Shown in pieces: positions 55,492 to 64,000 of a stretch of 64,000 nt of DNA. Numbering within the stretch: position 1 is the first letter of the stretch; every line of letters begins with the position of its first letter. The notes under the pieces are model-generated. The model was not told the origin of the DNA. It ran no database searches and worked only from the letters and a program-made list of their open reading frames with translations. Origin of the DNA: Linnemannia schmuckeri (lineage: Eukaryota > Mortierellomycota > Mortierellomycetes > Mortierellales > Mortierellaceae); NCBI GenBank assembly GCA_029449235.1, contig JANATG010000009.1, positions 62,001 to 126,000 on the forward strand, given 5' to 3'. The position numbers and the translations under genes were made by a program.

Positions 55492-57176
55492 TTAAGCCTC
55501 GTGACGGGGAGCAATACCCTGGGCGGGCTGCATCCATCCATAAGGATCCTCGAGATCACCGTTCTGGATCCCACGCATGGCCGTAAACAGTCTCAAGAAA
55601 CCTGGTCCAATCGCGGCCTGCGTCTTGCTGGTCCCGATCAAGGTCTTGACGCCCTGGCGCTCAATCGACTTGACGGGGGTGATCACTGCGGCCGTACCAC
55701 AAGCTGCGATTTCCTCGAAACGATTCTCCAGGATTTCTGTGAAGGGGATCACACGGTTCTCGACATTCCAGCCAAAGGATTTCGCGAGCTGAACCAGGGA
55801 TTGTTTTGTCACCGAGTTCAAAATAGAGGGGGACTCTGGTGCACAGAAGGTGGGGGTTGGGGTTTCCGAGGAGGTGGAAGGGTAGGTGAGGGCGACAAAG
55901 TTTGAGGTTGAGAATTCGTCAACGTTGGTGTGGGTTTTGGAGTCGAGGTGGAGGGTGATAGGATATCCGCGTGCCTTTGCGTCTGAGCTGTGGCGAAGGA
56001 CGGGAGCGTAGTTCCCGCCGAGCTTAGCGGCTCCTGTTCCCAATGGGGCGGCTAGATGGGATGGAGAGGGTTGCAGGGAGAGGAAGGGTGAGGGAAAATG
56101 GGTTAGATTAGGGTTCAATATGTTTCCGGAAATGTACTAAGAGGTGAATGTTTTAGAGCATGACTCATATGATGTTGCGAGTGGGTACACAAAGATGTAG
56201 ATTATAGATCATGTAAAGTGTACGAGTAGCTTACCTCTGTCAAAGTTATCGACGACCAGGCAGTCAACGGGGCTGACTCCTCCCTTGTAGAAGTTTCCAA
56301 CTATTATAAAAGGATCAAAAGCAAGTAATTAGCAAAAAAAATGTCATAAAAGATAATACTCTATTCAGATCACATATCCAATTTGACGCACAACCATCGT
56401 TTTTTTTTTTCTCATAACCATCACCGACATGCTTACCAGGAATAACGGAGACAATGAAGGTAAACTCGGGAGCAGGATAAAGGCCAATCTCAGGGCCAGT
56501 ACCCAACAACAAGGGTCTCAGATAAAGCGCACCACCAGATCCATAGGGAGGAACGAATTCGAGATTGTTGGCGACAGCACGTTCACAGGCCTCGATGAAG
56601 AGTGCTTCGGGAACGGGAGCCATACATGCGAGTTCTGCAGAGTAGATCATGCGTTTGGCGTTTGCGTCGGGACGGAAAATGCGGATTTGTCCGTCTTTGC
56701 ATCTGAATGCTTTGATGCCTTCGAAGCACTATTGTTGGAGTGGATGGTGGATGGTGGATGGTGGGAGTAGATGTGTTAGTCATAGATATCTTTTCGTCGG
56801 ACTTTTTTTTATTGATGGCGGAACAGGTGTGAGGGGATGTCCAAGCGCAGATCTTTTGGTCTAGTGTGAGAGCAGAAAAGCGAGGTAGTTGACTATCCAC
56901 TCGCACGCCGCTCCAAAAAAAACCCCCTTTTCCTTCACACATCAACTCGTCCATTCCATCCACAAAAAAAGAAACGAGTAGTTTTACCTCCTGGCCATAG
57001 TTAAGACAGGGAGCACAAACGTGCATTTTGATGTAGGAGTCGCGGACGAATTCGCCTTGGTCCCATTTGCCATCCTTGAAGATGTACTTGACATGGCCGT
57101 TGGTGTCGATCCATTTGAATCCGAGGCTGTCCCAGTCGATGGCGGATGTGGGTGCAGGAGGAAGTGCCTGTGTCAT
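55492..57176 (-). CDS. BAT1: Branched-chain amino acid aminotransferase
   Basis: Four exons (56988-57176, 56437-56728, 56235-56300, 55492-56051) give 368 residues. This is a fold-type IV PLP enzyme: QECFEGIKAFRCKDG, RPDANAKRM, PPYGSGGALYLRPLLLGTGP, and GTGAAKLGGNYAP, whose Lys (about residue 192) forms the Schiff base with PLP. FTEIL and CGTAAVITPV are the family's C-terminal cofactor phosphate-binding motifs. It interconverts leucine, isoleucine and valine with their 2-oxo acids using glutamate/2-oxoglutarate. No clear mitochondrial presequence is seen (MTQALPPAPTSAIDWDSLGF), so a cytosolic form is likely, though a mitochondrial one cannot be excluded. A GGATGGT minisatellite lies in the first intron (about 56736-56763). 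Confidence 0.95.
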
Positions 57177-57646
57177 TTAGTTGGTTGTTGGTTAGGGGGA
57201 GTGGGGTGTTTGGTGAAAAGGAAGGAAGAGGTTTAAGGAAAGAATAAAAGGAGTGAAGGGACAAGGGCAGTATTTAAGACGTTTTGATCAGTGTGATATC
57301 TATGACTATGACGGCGATGACTCGTACTTTTGCTCACGCCCCACACTGGAGGGACGAAGGTTTGTCGAAGAGGGCTTGCTCGGCACAAAAAGTATCCGAC
57401 GGCCAATTGACCAATCACTTGAAGGCAGCTAGAGTGACTGGCAAAATAACGACCGACAAGGACAACGAACACGTCTTGAACAAAAAGGTTGCGCGTCCAC
57501 TCTTATGAAAGCTACACTTTTCTGCCTCTTCTTTTTTTTTCATTCCTCTTTAACATTCACTCTCACTCTCATACCTCAACACAACAGCACCTCGACAACA
57601 ACAACAGCAATAACAACAACAACGACTATAACAGGAAGTATATACA
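57177..57646. promoter_or_regulatory. Divergent promoter of the aminotransferase and PSMG3
   Basis: This 470-bp spacer separates divergent genes. The PSMG3 side is a CAACAA-rich leader, and the other side is purine-rich on the + strand. No motif is outstanding. Confidence 0.4.
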
Positions 57647-58247
57647 ATGAACAAGCAACAGGCTTCCTTCCCGTTGATCAACAGACAGGCCGCACGCATC
57701 ATCCAAGGACGGCACACTGAAGTCCTCGTCGTCTCATTTGTCGACAAGATCCTCATCCTCGTCAGCCAATATGGAAAAGTTGGCAGTCTGGTACGCTCTA
57801 TGCCTGTCATGGACATTCTCATTGTCTTTCGAGAATAGACGTTCTACAGGAAGAAACAAAATTGAAACTGACCCAGGAAATCTGTTTGTTTATTTTGACG
57901 ATACAATTAATCAGATTCACACACAAGTAGACCAGCAGTCATTAACAGCAAGCACAACAGCAGGAGGCTTGGCCTCGACATCCTCAAAATTCCTCCTGGG
58001 CGCAGGATCCTCGACTTCGAAAAAGACACAACTCTATCAGGTCTACGCGTCACATATCTCACAAATGATCCAGCATCAGAATCCGATGGAGAATCGGGCG
58101 GTCGTCTTGTCGTTGGCGCTGTCTATTCAGGAACCGGATCTGGAGAGGGGGCAGAGTCCAGAGGAGGAGAAGGAGGAGCGGTTAAGGGATCGGGAGTTGT
58201 TTGAAAATGTGATTGAGTTAATTAATGAGTGTTGTGTCTGGATGTAA
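57647..58247 (+). CDS. PSMG3: Proteasome assembly chaperone 3-like protein
   Basis: Two exons (57647-57790, 57915-58247) give 158 residues; human PSMG3 has 122. TEVLVVSFVDKILILVSQYG followed by KVGSL closely follows the PSMG3 core (ThxVLVTQFGKMGTLV). SKFLLGAGSSTSKKTQLYQV matches the TKVLLG block. ENRAVVLSLALSI then ELFENVIELINECCVWM matches NRAVLLAVAVK and the final helix ending CQVW. The extra length is a Gln/Ser/Thr/Ala insertion after the first strands and an acidic insertion (EEEKEERLRDRE) before the last helix. PSMG3-PSMG4 help assemble the alpha ring of the 20S proteasome. The splice choice (CTG|GTACGC to ATCAG|ATT) keeps phase 0. Confidence 0.85.
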
Positions 58248-58932
58248 TCAAGGCATTTTGGACAACAAGCCCCCACGGGTAGGTCAATAAAATACGAGAC
58301 TCAAAATGTCACACAAGCAAAGACAGTTCTGTTTGGGAGCAGGATTGGGCTTTATTTTTCATCAAGGAAAAAGGCACAAAAGAGGAACAGGAGTTTAACC
58401 CAAGAATCGAGAGAAAGGCGATGTTGTGCTTCAACTGATTTCAAATTACTCCGCTAGGATTCGTACTCGGAATACAAACAACGAGAGTGACCGGTGCAAG
58501 GCGATACTTCACTTCGTCACTCACAGTATCGTTTCTTTGCCTTGGTCAAGTCCTTTTGAACATCGACACACCAAGACGCCAGTTAGGACAAAATTCACGC
58601 AGTCACGTGCAGGAACGCGTCCAGATGATTAGCTTGTCCAAATGTTTCCTCCTAGCCATCGCTTTGTTACGCCGCGTTGCGCTCAAAGCGCGTGGCATGA
58701 GTGCGAGCTAATCTGGTTATCTGATCGGCATACGACTGGAGATAAATCATAGACATCCATGTCAACCGGTCATGCTTCTTTTGTCTCCTTCTCTCCCTCA
58801 AGTTTTCTCTTCAATTTTTACCTCTTCAACTGATTCAGCCATCCAGGTCGCTTTATCTCCTCTATTTTTTTTCTGTTTGAATGAAAGTATGATGCTTATA
58901 TATTTCACGAAATAAAATAAAATAAAAAAAAT

Positions 58933-58956
58933 AAAAAAAAAAAAAAAAAAAAAAAA
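58933..58956. repeat. A24 homopolymer preceded by AATAAA repeats
   Basis: The tract follows several AAATAAA units (58910-58932), so it has the form of a polyadenylation signal followed by a tail on the + strand. No coding relic could be identified immediately upstream. Confidence 0.85.
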
Positions 58957-59025
58957 TGAAGACGCTCACCATGCATCCTTGTTCTCAGGTTTGTCTCCTG
59001 CTTATCGCCGACCTTGCTCAGAAAG

Positions 59026-59053
<28 letters not shown>
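59026..59053. repeat. A28 homopolymer
   Basis: A second A tract lies 69 bp after the first. Together they suggest slippage-prone or retrotransposition-derived sequence. Confidence 0.9.
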
Positions 59054-59056
<3 letters not shown>

Positions 59057-59699
59057 TGGCGGAAATATTTATACGCATTCACAACTTATTTTATGCCTTT
59101 CGAGAATTCTCATGTTTTCATTCGTTTTTCAATGACGCGACTCTAGAATTCCGAAAACACGGATTCAGATATGACGGCAGAGTGCAGTTGGGTTTAGCAA
59201 GCTACCAAGTTTTGATCCATTTATAACGATATTACAATGCTTACTCTTCAAAGTCTTTGGCGATTGTATTTAGCGGGTATGAGGTCCGAAATGAAAGAGA
59301 AGGCTAGGTTAAACAGGACCAACGTATGCTAAGAGACAGTCTAATAAACTCGCAGCTAACGCATACAGCGTTGACTGGAATGTTGGTTAGAAGGTACAGC
59401 GTTTTGTTCTTAGTTGTTCGTTGACACCTATTGCTTTTTTTTCAATCGATAAGGTTTTTTTTTCTGGCGTTGGTTTTGGTCTGTACCGTGTAGTGTATAG
59501 GCTTTGGGAAAGCGCATAGTGGATTTAAAACGTTTAAGGCAAAAAGGAAGTATAATCATGTAATAGAAGTTCGGCCCTCAATAGCCTTGGGGAAGGTTTA
59601 AGTACTTAAAAAATAAACTTCAACTTGTTAGTACTATAACATATCCACATATCGATAGATAAAGGGTATAGCGAAATGCAAACAGGTGACAACATAAAC

Positions 59700-61124
59700 T
59701 GGACCAAGAAAAGGCACTTCCAACTCGCATCTGCTTGCTGTCTTTTCAGCTTTACGGTATTCCAGCTTTTTGGCTATGCGCTCAATCTCGCTCTTGGACA
59801 GTAGATCCACCTTGAGCCTTGAGGGTGACTGAAGTCGCGCTGTCGATCGTCGAGTTGGTCCCATGGACCTCTAAGATTCCCTTCGCGTCAATGTCCAATT
59901 CACACTCAATCTCGGTAACACCACGGCGATTTGGTGCAAGTTCAGTAATTTCAAGTACACCAATAATGTTGTTGTTCTTGGCTCGTGTATTGTCTTCTTC
60001 GTTAAGTGGGACCGAAAGATGCGTCTGGCTGACTTTCCTGATAGAGATGGTGTGTAACGTCTTGGTTGGAATCATACAGTTGCGTACCAGGATGGATATC
60101 ATCTCACCAATCTTGCCCTCGACTCCAATGCTGTATGGAACGGTAACAAGAAGCAGAAGTTCACTAATCTTTGATGATTTGATCATCGATCTTCACTTTT
60201 TTTGGTACCTCAAAAAATCGATTATCCTCTCAGAATCAATTTTATTCATACTCAATTAAAGGAAATGTACATTCTTCTAAAATCTGCAGCATCGCGTTCA
60301 TCTCCACCCTTTGCAAACTTGAACCTTGCTTCGTCTTCAGCCCTGCGCCTTTCAAAAGTCTGCACATGTGCCCCATTTCTTCCTTGGGACAGTCGGTATA
60401 TAAGGATGGCAACTGTGATCCTCTCATTATCGTATGTTCTGTTGGCCTTTTGGAATCACGTAGGACTTTTTCGACAGGTTCCAAAAAATATGCTTTCGAA
60501 GAGATCCTTGTTGAGTGCCTCGAACCGGGCGCAGATTACGGTAGTGGAAAAGTCAACGTCAGCAGAAAGGGCGCCAATTTCGATGATAGCCTCGGTAGAA
60601 GTTGAAGGGGTGCGTTTTGTACGCTCGCAGACAGCTCGCAGTCGAGCGAGAGCGCGGGCGTTGGAGGAAATATCCTGCCTACTATAGCATTGGAACTCCT
60701 GAACTAGATCGTTGGCGAGACGGTTGTCGAAGTCCTGGCCTCCCAAGTGTGTGTTTCCTGCCGTGGTAACGACTTCAGTGATATCGCAATCGATGATGAC
60801 GAGTGTGACATAGAGAGTACCGGCACTGAAATCAACAATGAGAACAGTTTTTGGGTCGGTGAATGTAATCGTATTCACTACGAGAGCAACGGCAGCCGCC
60901 GAGGCTTCCAGAATGACGGTAAGGATGTGGAGTCCAGCGGCCGTTTCAGCATCAACGACAGCCTGACGTTGAGCATTGCTAAAGTTGGAGGGGATGGAGA
61001 TGACAGCATTTGACAGCATGATTGTCGCTGTCGTCGGGAATGATATCGACGTGGTTTTGGTTCCAGATTGCAAGCTTGGAGAAAGCTGTTCCAAGATCGA
61101 TCTCGATGCCCACTACTTCGTCTA
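59700..61124 (-). pseudogene. Rearranged, decayed Hsp70 relic (copy B)
   Basis: Reading the minus strand from 61124: an N-terminal block GIEIDLGTAFSKLAIWNQ; then, with about 100 residues missing, SNAVISIPSNFSNAQRQAVV, EASAAAVAL, GNTHLGGQDFDNRLANDLVQ and DVDFSTTVICARFEALNKDLFE; a frameshift; and EPVEKVLRDSK (60480). A lid-like segment follows at 60250-60400 (FERRRAEDEARFKFAKGGDE in one frame), before the substrate-binding domain, which comes next at 59800-60150 (PYSIGVEGK, GVLEITELAPNRRGVTEIE, DIDAKGILEV). A second lid segment (KSEIERIAKKLEYRKAEK) is at 59720-59780. The phosphate loop DLGGGTFDVS is degraded to DFSAGTLYVT. The breaks, deletion and apparent segment duplication argue for a pseudogene. 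Confidence 0.8.
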
Positions 61125-62297
61125 ACGGTCAAGTAACAACGGTCAAAAGAACGTACGAGTGTGAGCTTTCCATGCAATGGCGTTGAATCCACATGACATA
61201 GAGGTGCAGCTTGAGAGCAATGTTGTAAATGTATACACACTCAGGGTAGGTTACGGAAGGGCAGGAAGAAGGAAGAGCGGTGTCGCTGCTGCGAACGGAG
61301 GCAATTGAAGGGAAGTGAAGCTGCTCTTTTGTTCCTGCCTTTACACACACGTTGCCAGTTCATATCAAAAATCTCTTTATTGATAGCGATAGTCGTTTGA
61401 TTGGAGTTCTCGGATCCTTGAGGGAAATGGTTGAGACCATGGTGGTTTAGAAGGAGGAATGACACAGTGGCAGTAAGAAGGGGAGGATAGGGAAAAGTGA
61501 TGGAATGTCTATGTCTATGTTGGTGGTGGGGATAGAAAAAGTAGGTACTTTGTCCATGGGTCATGCTGTCGTATAAGTGTGTTCTTTTCTGCCTGTATCT
61601 ATGTCGAGGTGCGTAGTGGGTGTGAGTGCAAGAAGTATGAAGCAAGAGGAAAGTGTGAGAAAGAAGTGAAGGCAGCAAACTAGAAAGAATATAAAAGTGG
61701 ATATGTAAAGGGATGAGGGGGAAAGGGATGAGGGGGAGGGAGGAGTGAAGGAGAGGGAGAAGAAAAGAGGAGAAAATCGAAATGATGCGTGGAAGGAGAT
61801 TAAGTCCCTCGTTTACATTTCCTGTGGACTCCTGCGCCCTGTCCTGAACGAAAAAAGGACGCTTACCTTTTTTGGGCGACGTGAACAGCCTTAATTTGAA
61901 GGGAGAGGTCAGCATGCCATGTGCAACGCACAAAACGTAGAATGTTATCGAGTCCAACTGAAATTCGATGATCAAATTATTTTTTAGGGTTCTGCGATGC
62001 TCTTGAATGCCATCGCCCTTTTACTTTTCACCTTGTATCATCTTTCTACAATACTCTCACTGACGCAAAAAAGGACATCAACCGCAATTCTAAAAGAAAA
62101 TTGAGATCAACAAGCTTTGATCCTCCTGGGTGCAAATTATCACACTTGTCGAAATTGGTACGCTTGGTTCTGATTGTTTCAAACATACGCAATTTCCTCG
62201 CGTTACAATTTCCAATCAAGCAACCATTTCCTTCTAATCTCAAATGCTTGTCATTGCATTAAGTCATGGTAACAGCAGCGTTAGCTAACAAAGATTA
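61125..62297. other. Upstream flank of Hsp70 relic B
   Basis: The part at 61400-61850 is CT-rich on the minus strand with a TTTATATTC element, and it looks like a surviving promoter of the Hsp70 relic. The 244-residue frame over it (61241-61975) has low-complexity Leu/Ser/Pro/His/Thr composition and is not considered coding. Nothing else is recognised. Confidence 0.4.
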
Positions 62298-62801
62298 TTT
62301 TTTTTTTTTTTTTAGATTCTTGTCTTTTTATTAGTGGCTTGTGTCTGTAGACTTAATATGATTATTTTGTGCAATAGTTTTGTGTATTTCTTTTGTGATG
62401 TTTTTGGAGATATCGTCCCAAGACTGGGTCTGATCATGCAAAAAGAGGGCAATGTTGGCTGTGTGGACCCCAATCAGGCAACATGCTAAGAGTTGAGGAG
62501 CGGAGATGTTGTACTCGGGTTTGATGGAGAACTCAGGAGGCGTGAAAGAGAGGAGCGAGTGTAAATCCTCGTCCGACCAGAGGGGCTTGTCGGTATATTC
62601 CTTCAGCATGGACTGCCATGCCAGATATTTGGCAGAGCACTGAAAGACGTAGTGATTCTTGTCTGCTCTCTGCTCTCTACATCCCCGCATTTCGCACTTT
62701 GGGTCTTGATTCCAGCGGTGAGCACGGAGTGTGCCACATGGAAGAATGTCTCGCTTGTATCGCCACCATATTGTGCGGGCTCTGTGAACAAGACAATCCT
62801 A
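62298..62801 (-). mobile_element. 3' end of a LINE-like retroelement with poly(A) tail
   Basis: The minus-strand frame open from about 62801 to the TAA at 62331 encodes a C-terminal retroelement segment: WWRYKRDILPCGTLRAHRW, then C-x4-C-x8-H-x4-C (CEMRGC...HYVFQC), the zinc-knuckle pattern (zf-RVT type) that follows reverse transcriptase in many non-LTR elements, then CSAKYLAWQSMLKEY. The stop codon overlaps an AATAAA (62327-62332), and 13 nt later a genomic A16 run begins (62298-62313 as T on the + strand). That arrangement is the signature of a 5'-truncated, target-primed insertion. The reverse transcriptase domain itself is absent, and no clear target-site duplication was seen. Confidence 0.6.
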
Positions 62802-62927
62802 ACGCGTGAAAACGCGTCGAACAATGAAAAAAAACAGTCACCTTTGCTCATACTTGAATCACAGACAAATGCTCTATTGGTGATCTATTCTGTTCTAAAT
62901 TATTTTCCCAAAAAGCAGCGACTCCGT
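62802..62927. other. Short spacer before the AARSD1 stop codon
   Basis: 126 bp lie between the 5' truncation point of the retroelement relic and the 3' end of the tRNA-editing gene. The insertion therefore sits just downstream of that gene. Confidence 0.5.
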
Positions 62928-64000
62928 CTAAGCAGACTCGGCATGAACAAGCGCTTCAGCAGCAAGCCATGCAGAATCAAGGCCCTGCCAGGACTTGGCC
63001 TTGCCCTGCCATCTACCCTTCCCGCCTCCCTTGATATCAATCAGCTTGGAAACCTCAGTCGCAATCTTCTTGACCGCCTCATCGCTTTGTCCAATAATCA
63101 TCATAGGTCCACCATCCTTCTTCTCACCAGCCGACAACATAAAGATGCGCTGCCCTTGGATCAGATCATTGTCCTTAAGCAGTGCTGTAATGACGCCCAA
63201 AAAGTCCATATCCACATCGTCGCGGTGATACTTGACGAGGTAAGGTGCCGAAGTCGATTTTCCGTCCTCCTGAATGGTGATAGGATTCTTCTCTTTTAAC
63301 TCTGCAGTCCAGTCGCGGACCTGATAGGCCGCAATCTCCTTGAGCAAGTTCTTGACCTGCTTAACGGTCTCACGGGCAGCCTTCTGGTTCTTAACGATCG
63401 TATCGACATAAGTCTCGGGTCCACCGGGGGCCGACAAGACGGGTGCGAGGTCTTTGGTGACCTGGTAGGTCTCCTGAAGCAAATCCAAAGCACGCTGACC
63501 AACCACAAAGTAGAGACGAGAGTTGTTGCCACGGATCTTTTCCTGGTGAAGGAGTTTGATGCATTGAAGATCCTTGAGTGATTTGACGTGGGTTCCGCAG
63601 CACGGGTTGTAGTCGAGTCTGACGAGTCCGCGCTTTTCCTTGTGAATGAGGTTGAGGGGATCCTCTTCTGCTGCGATGACGTCTAGGTCCTGCATGATCT
63701 CAATCACCCTGAACACTCCGTTAGGTCCCACATAATCTACAAGCATAGTAATGACTTTGTAAGTATCCGGAAAAAAGAACGTTGTCTCGTTATGCCCAAA
63801 AAGGTGTCAAAGGTTTACCTTTGGGGAGAGTGGCAGGGCGCTCTTCGGTGAAAGTGACGTGGACGGGGTAGTTGCGACGAATGTACAGGTTGAGACGATC
63901 CTCGACCTCCTGGACCTGTTCTGGGGTGGGTGCCTTGGACAACTCGACATGACAACGGGTGGCGTTCATTCCCCTATTAGTAACACAAAAATACCATTAG
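62928..64000 (-). CDS. AARSD1: AARSD1/AlaX-type alanyl-tRNA editing protein (5' part missing)
   Basis: Two exons are visible (63819-63973 and 62928-63736), giving about 321 C-terminal residues. The gene continues beyond the right edge. GMNATRCHVELSKAP and NYPVHVTFTEERPA belong to the middle of the editing domain. LVRLDYNPCCGTHV has the CxxxH half of the zinc/metal site (the HxxxH half lies outside the window), followed by IKLLHQEKIRGNNSRLYFVVGQRAL. The C-terminal region ends with a Gly/Lys-rich DIKGGGKGRWQGKAKSWQG like the AlaRS C-Ala domain. The family removes serine or glycine mis-attached to tRNA-Ala. The frame is intact across both exons. Confidence 0.92.

Larger units (their letters stand above)
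58248..59699. other. Gene-poor interval with two long A tracts
   Basis: No gene is recognised. It holds an A24 tract (58933-58956), an A28 tract (59026-59053) and a GTCACGTG octamer (58603-58610). Short frames show no family resemblance. Confidence 0.45.

Noticed and set aside
57738..58247. Alternative unspliced start for PSMG3
   Set aside because: The unspliced frame loses the conserved TEVLVVSFVDKILILVSQ block, whereas splicing 57790 to 57915 restores the family order.
61241..61975. 244-residue minus frame upstream of Hsp70 relic B
   Set aside because: Low-complexity translation of a CT-rich promoter-like block.
1..64000. CRISPR arrays, operons, bacterial ribosome-binding sites, riboswitches
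   Set aside because: The window is eukaryotic nuclear DNA with spliceosomal introns. No regularly spaced repeats or bacterial signals were seen.

Overview
This is nuclear DNA of an early-diverging fungus, most likely a Mortierellomycete. That placement is inferred from gene content and style, not from a marker gene. Most genes carry several spliceosomal introns with GTAAGT-like donors, TAG/CAG acceptors and sometimes a TACTAAC branch point. Strongly expressed genes (histones, ribosomal protein, sulfite reductase) have a marked C-ending codon bias. Promoters are pyrimidine-rich, and long A or T homopolymers occur throughout. There are no operons, CRISPR arrays or convincing tRNA/rRNA genes.

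Layout. 1-174: 3' end of an unidentified gene. 0.99-26.1 kb: dense housekeeping block with PXMP4-like peroxisomal membrane protein (-), ariadne-type RBR E3 ligase (-), EXO1 (-), sulfite reductase flavoprotein MET10 (+), a GNAT acetyltransferase (+), the ER SNARE USE1 (-), RAD51C (-), elongator subunit ELP5 (+) and a type II membrane dipeptidyl aminopeptidase (-). 26.7-37.6 kb: gene-poor tract holding a decayed Hsp70, a broken small secreted protein, an XPG/FEN-like nuclease relic and about 5 kb with nothing recognisable. 37.6-49.0 kb: monothiol glutaredoxin GRX3/4 (-), then two divergent histone pairs (H4/H3 and H2B/H2A) bracketing a GMF actin regulator (+), an ERV14/cornichon cargo receptor (-) and ribosomal protein uL15 (+). 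50.6-58.2 kb: RXT3 of the Rpd3L deacetylase complex (+), a branched-chain aminotransferase (-) and proteasome assembly chaperone 3 (+). 58.2-62.8 kb: second relic zone with another, rearranged Hsp70 and the 3' end of a LINE-like element with a genomic poly(A) tail. 62.9-64.0 kb: 3' part of an AARSD1/AlaX tRNA-editing protein (-), which runs off the window.

Themes. Chromatin and DNA repair are well represented: four core histones, a H2A with a phosphorylatable SQEL tail, RXT3, EXO1 and RAD51C. The two histone pairs share TATA elements about 95-130 bp from each ATG and a common A-rich motif family between the paired genes. This is the best candidate here for an undescribed coordinated regulatory system. 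The two relic zones show where retroelement-type insertion and gene decay have been concentrated. Intron coordinates were worked out by hand from splice sites, reading phase and family similarity, with no transcript evidence.
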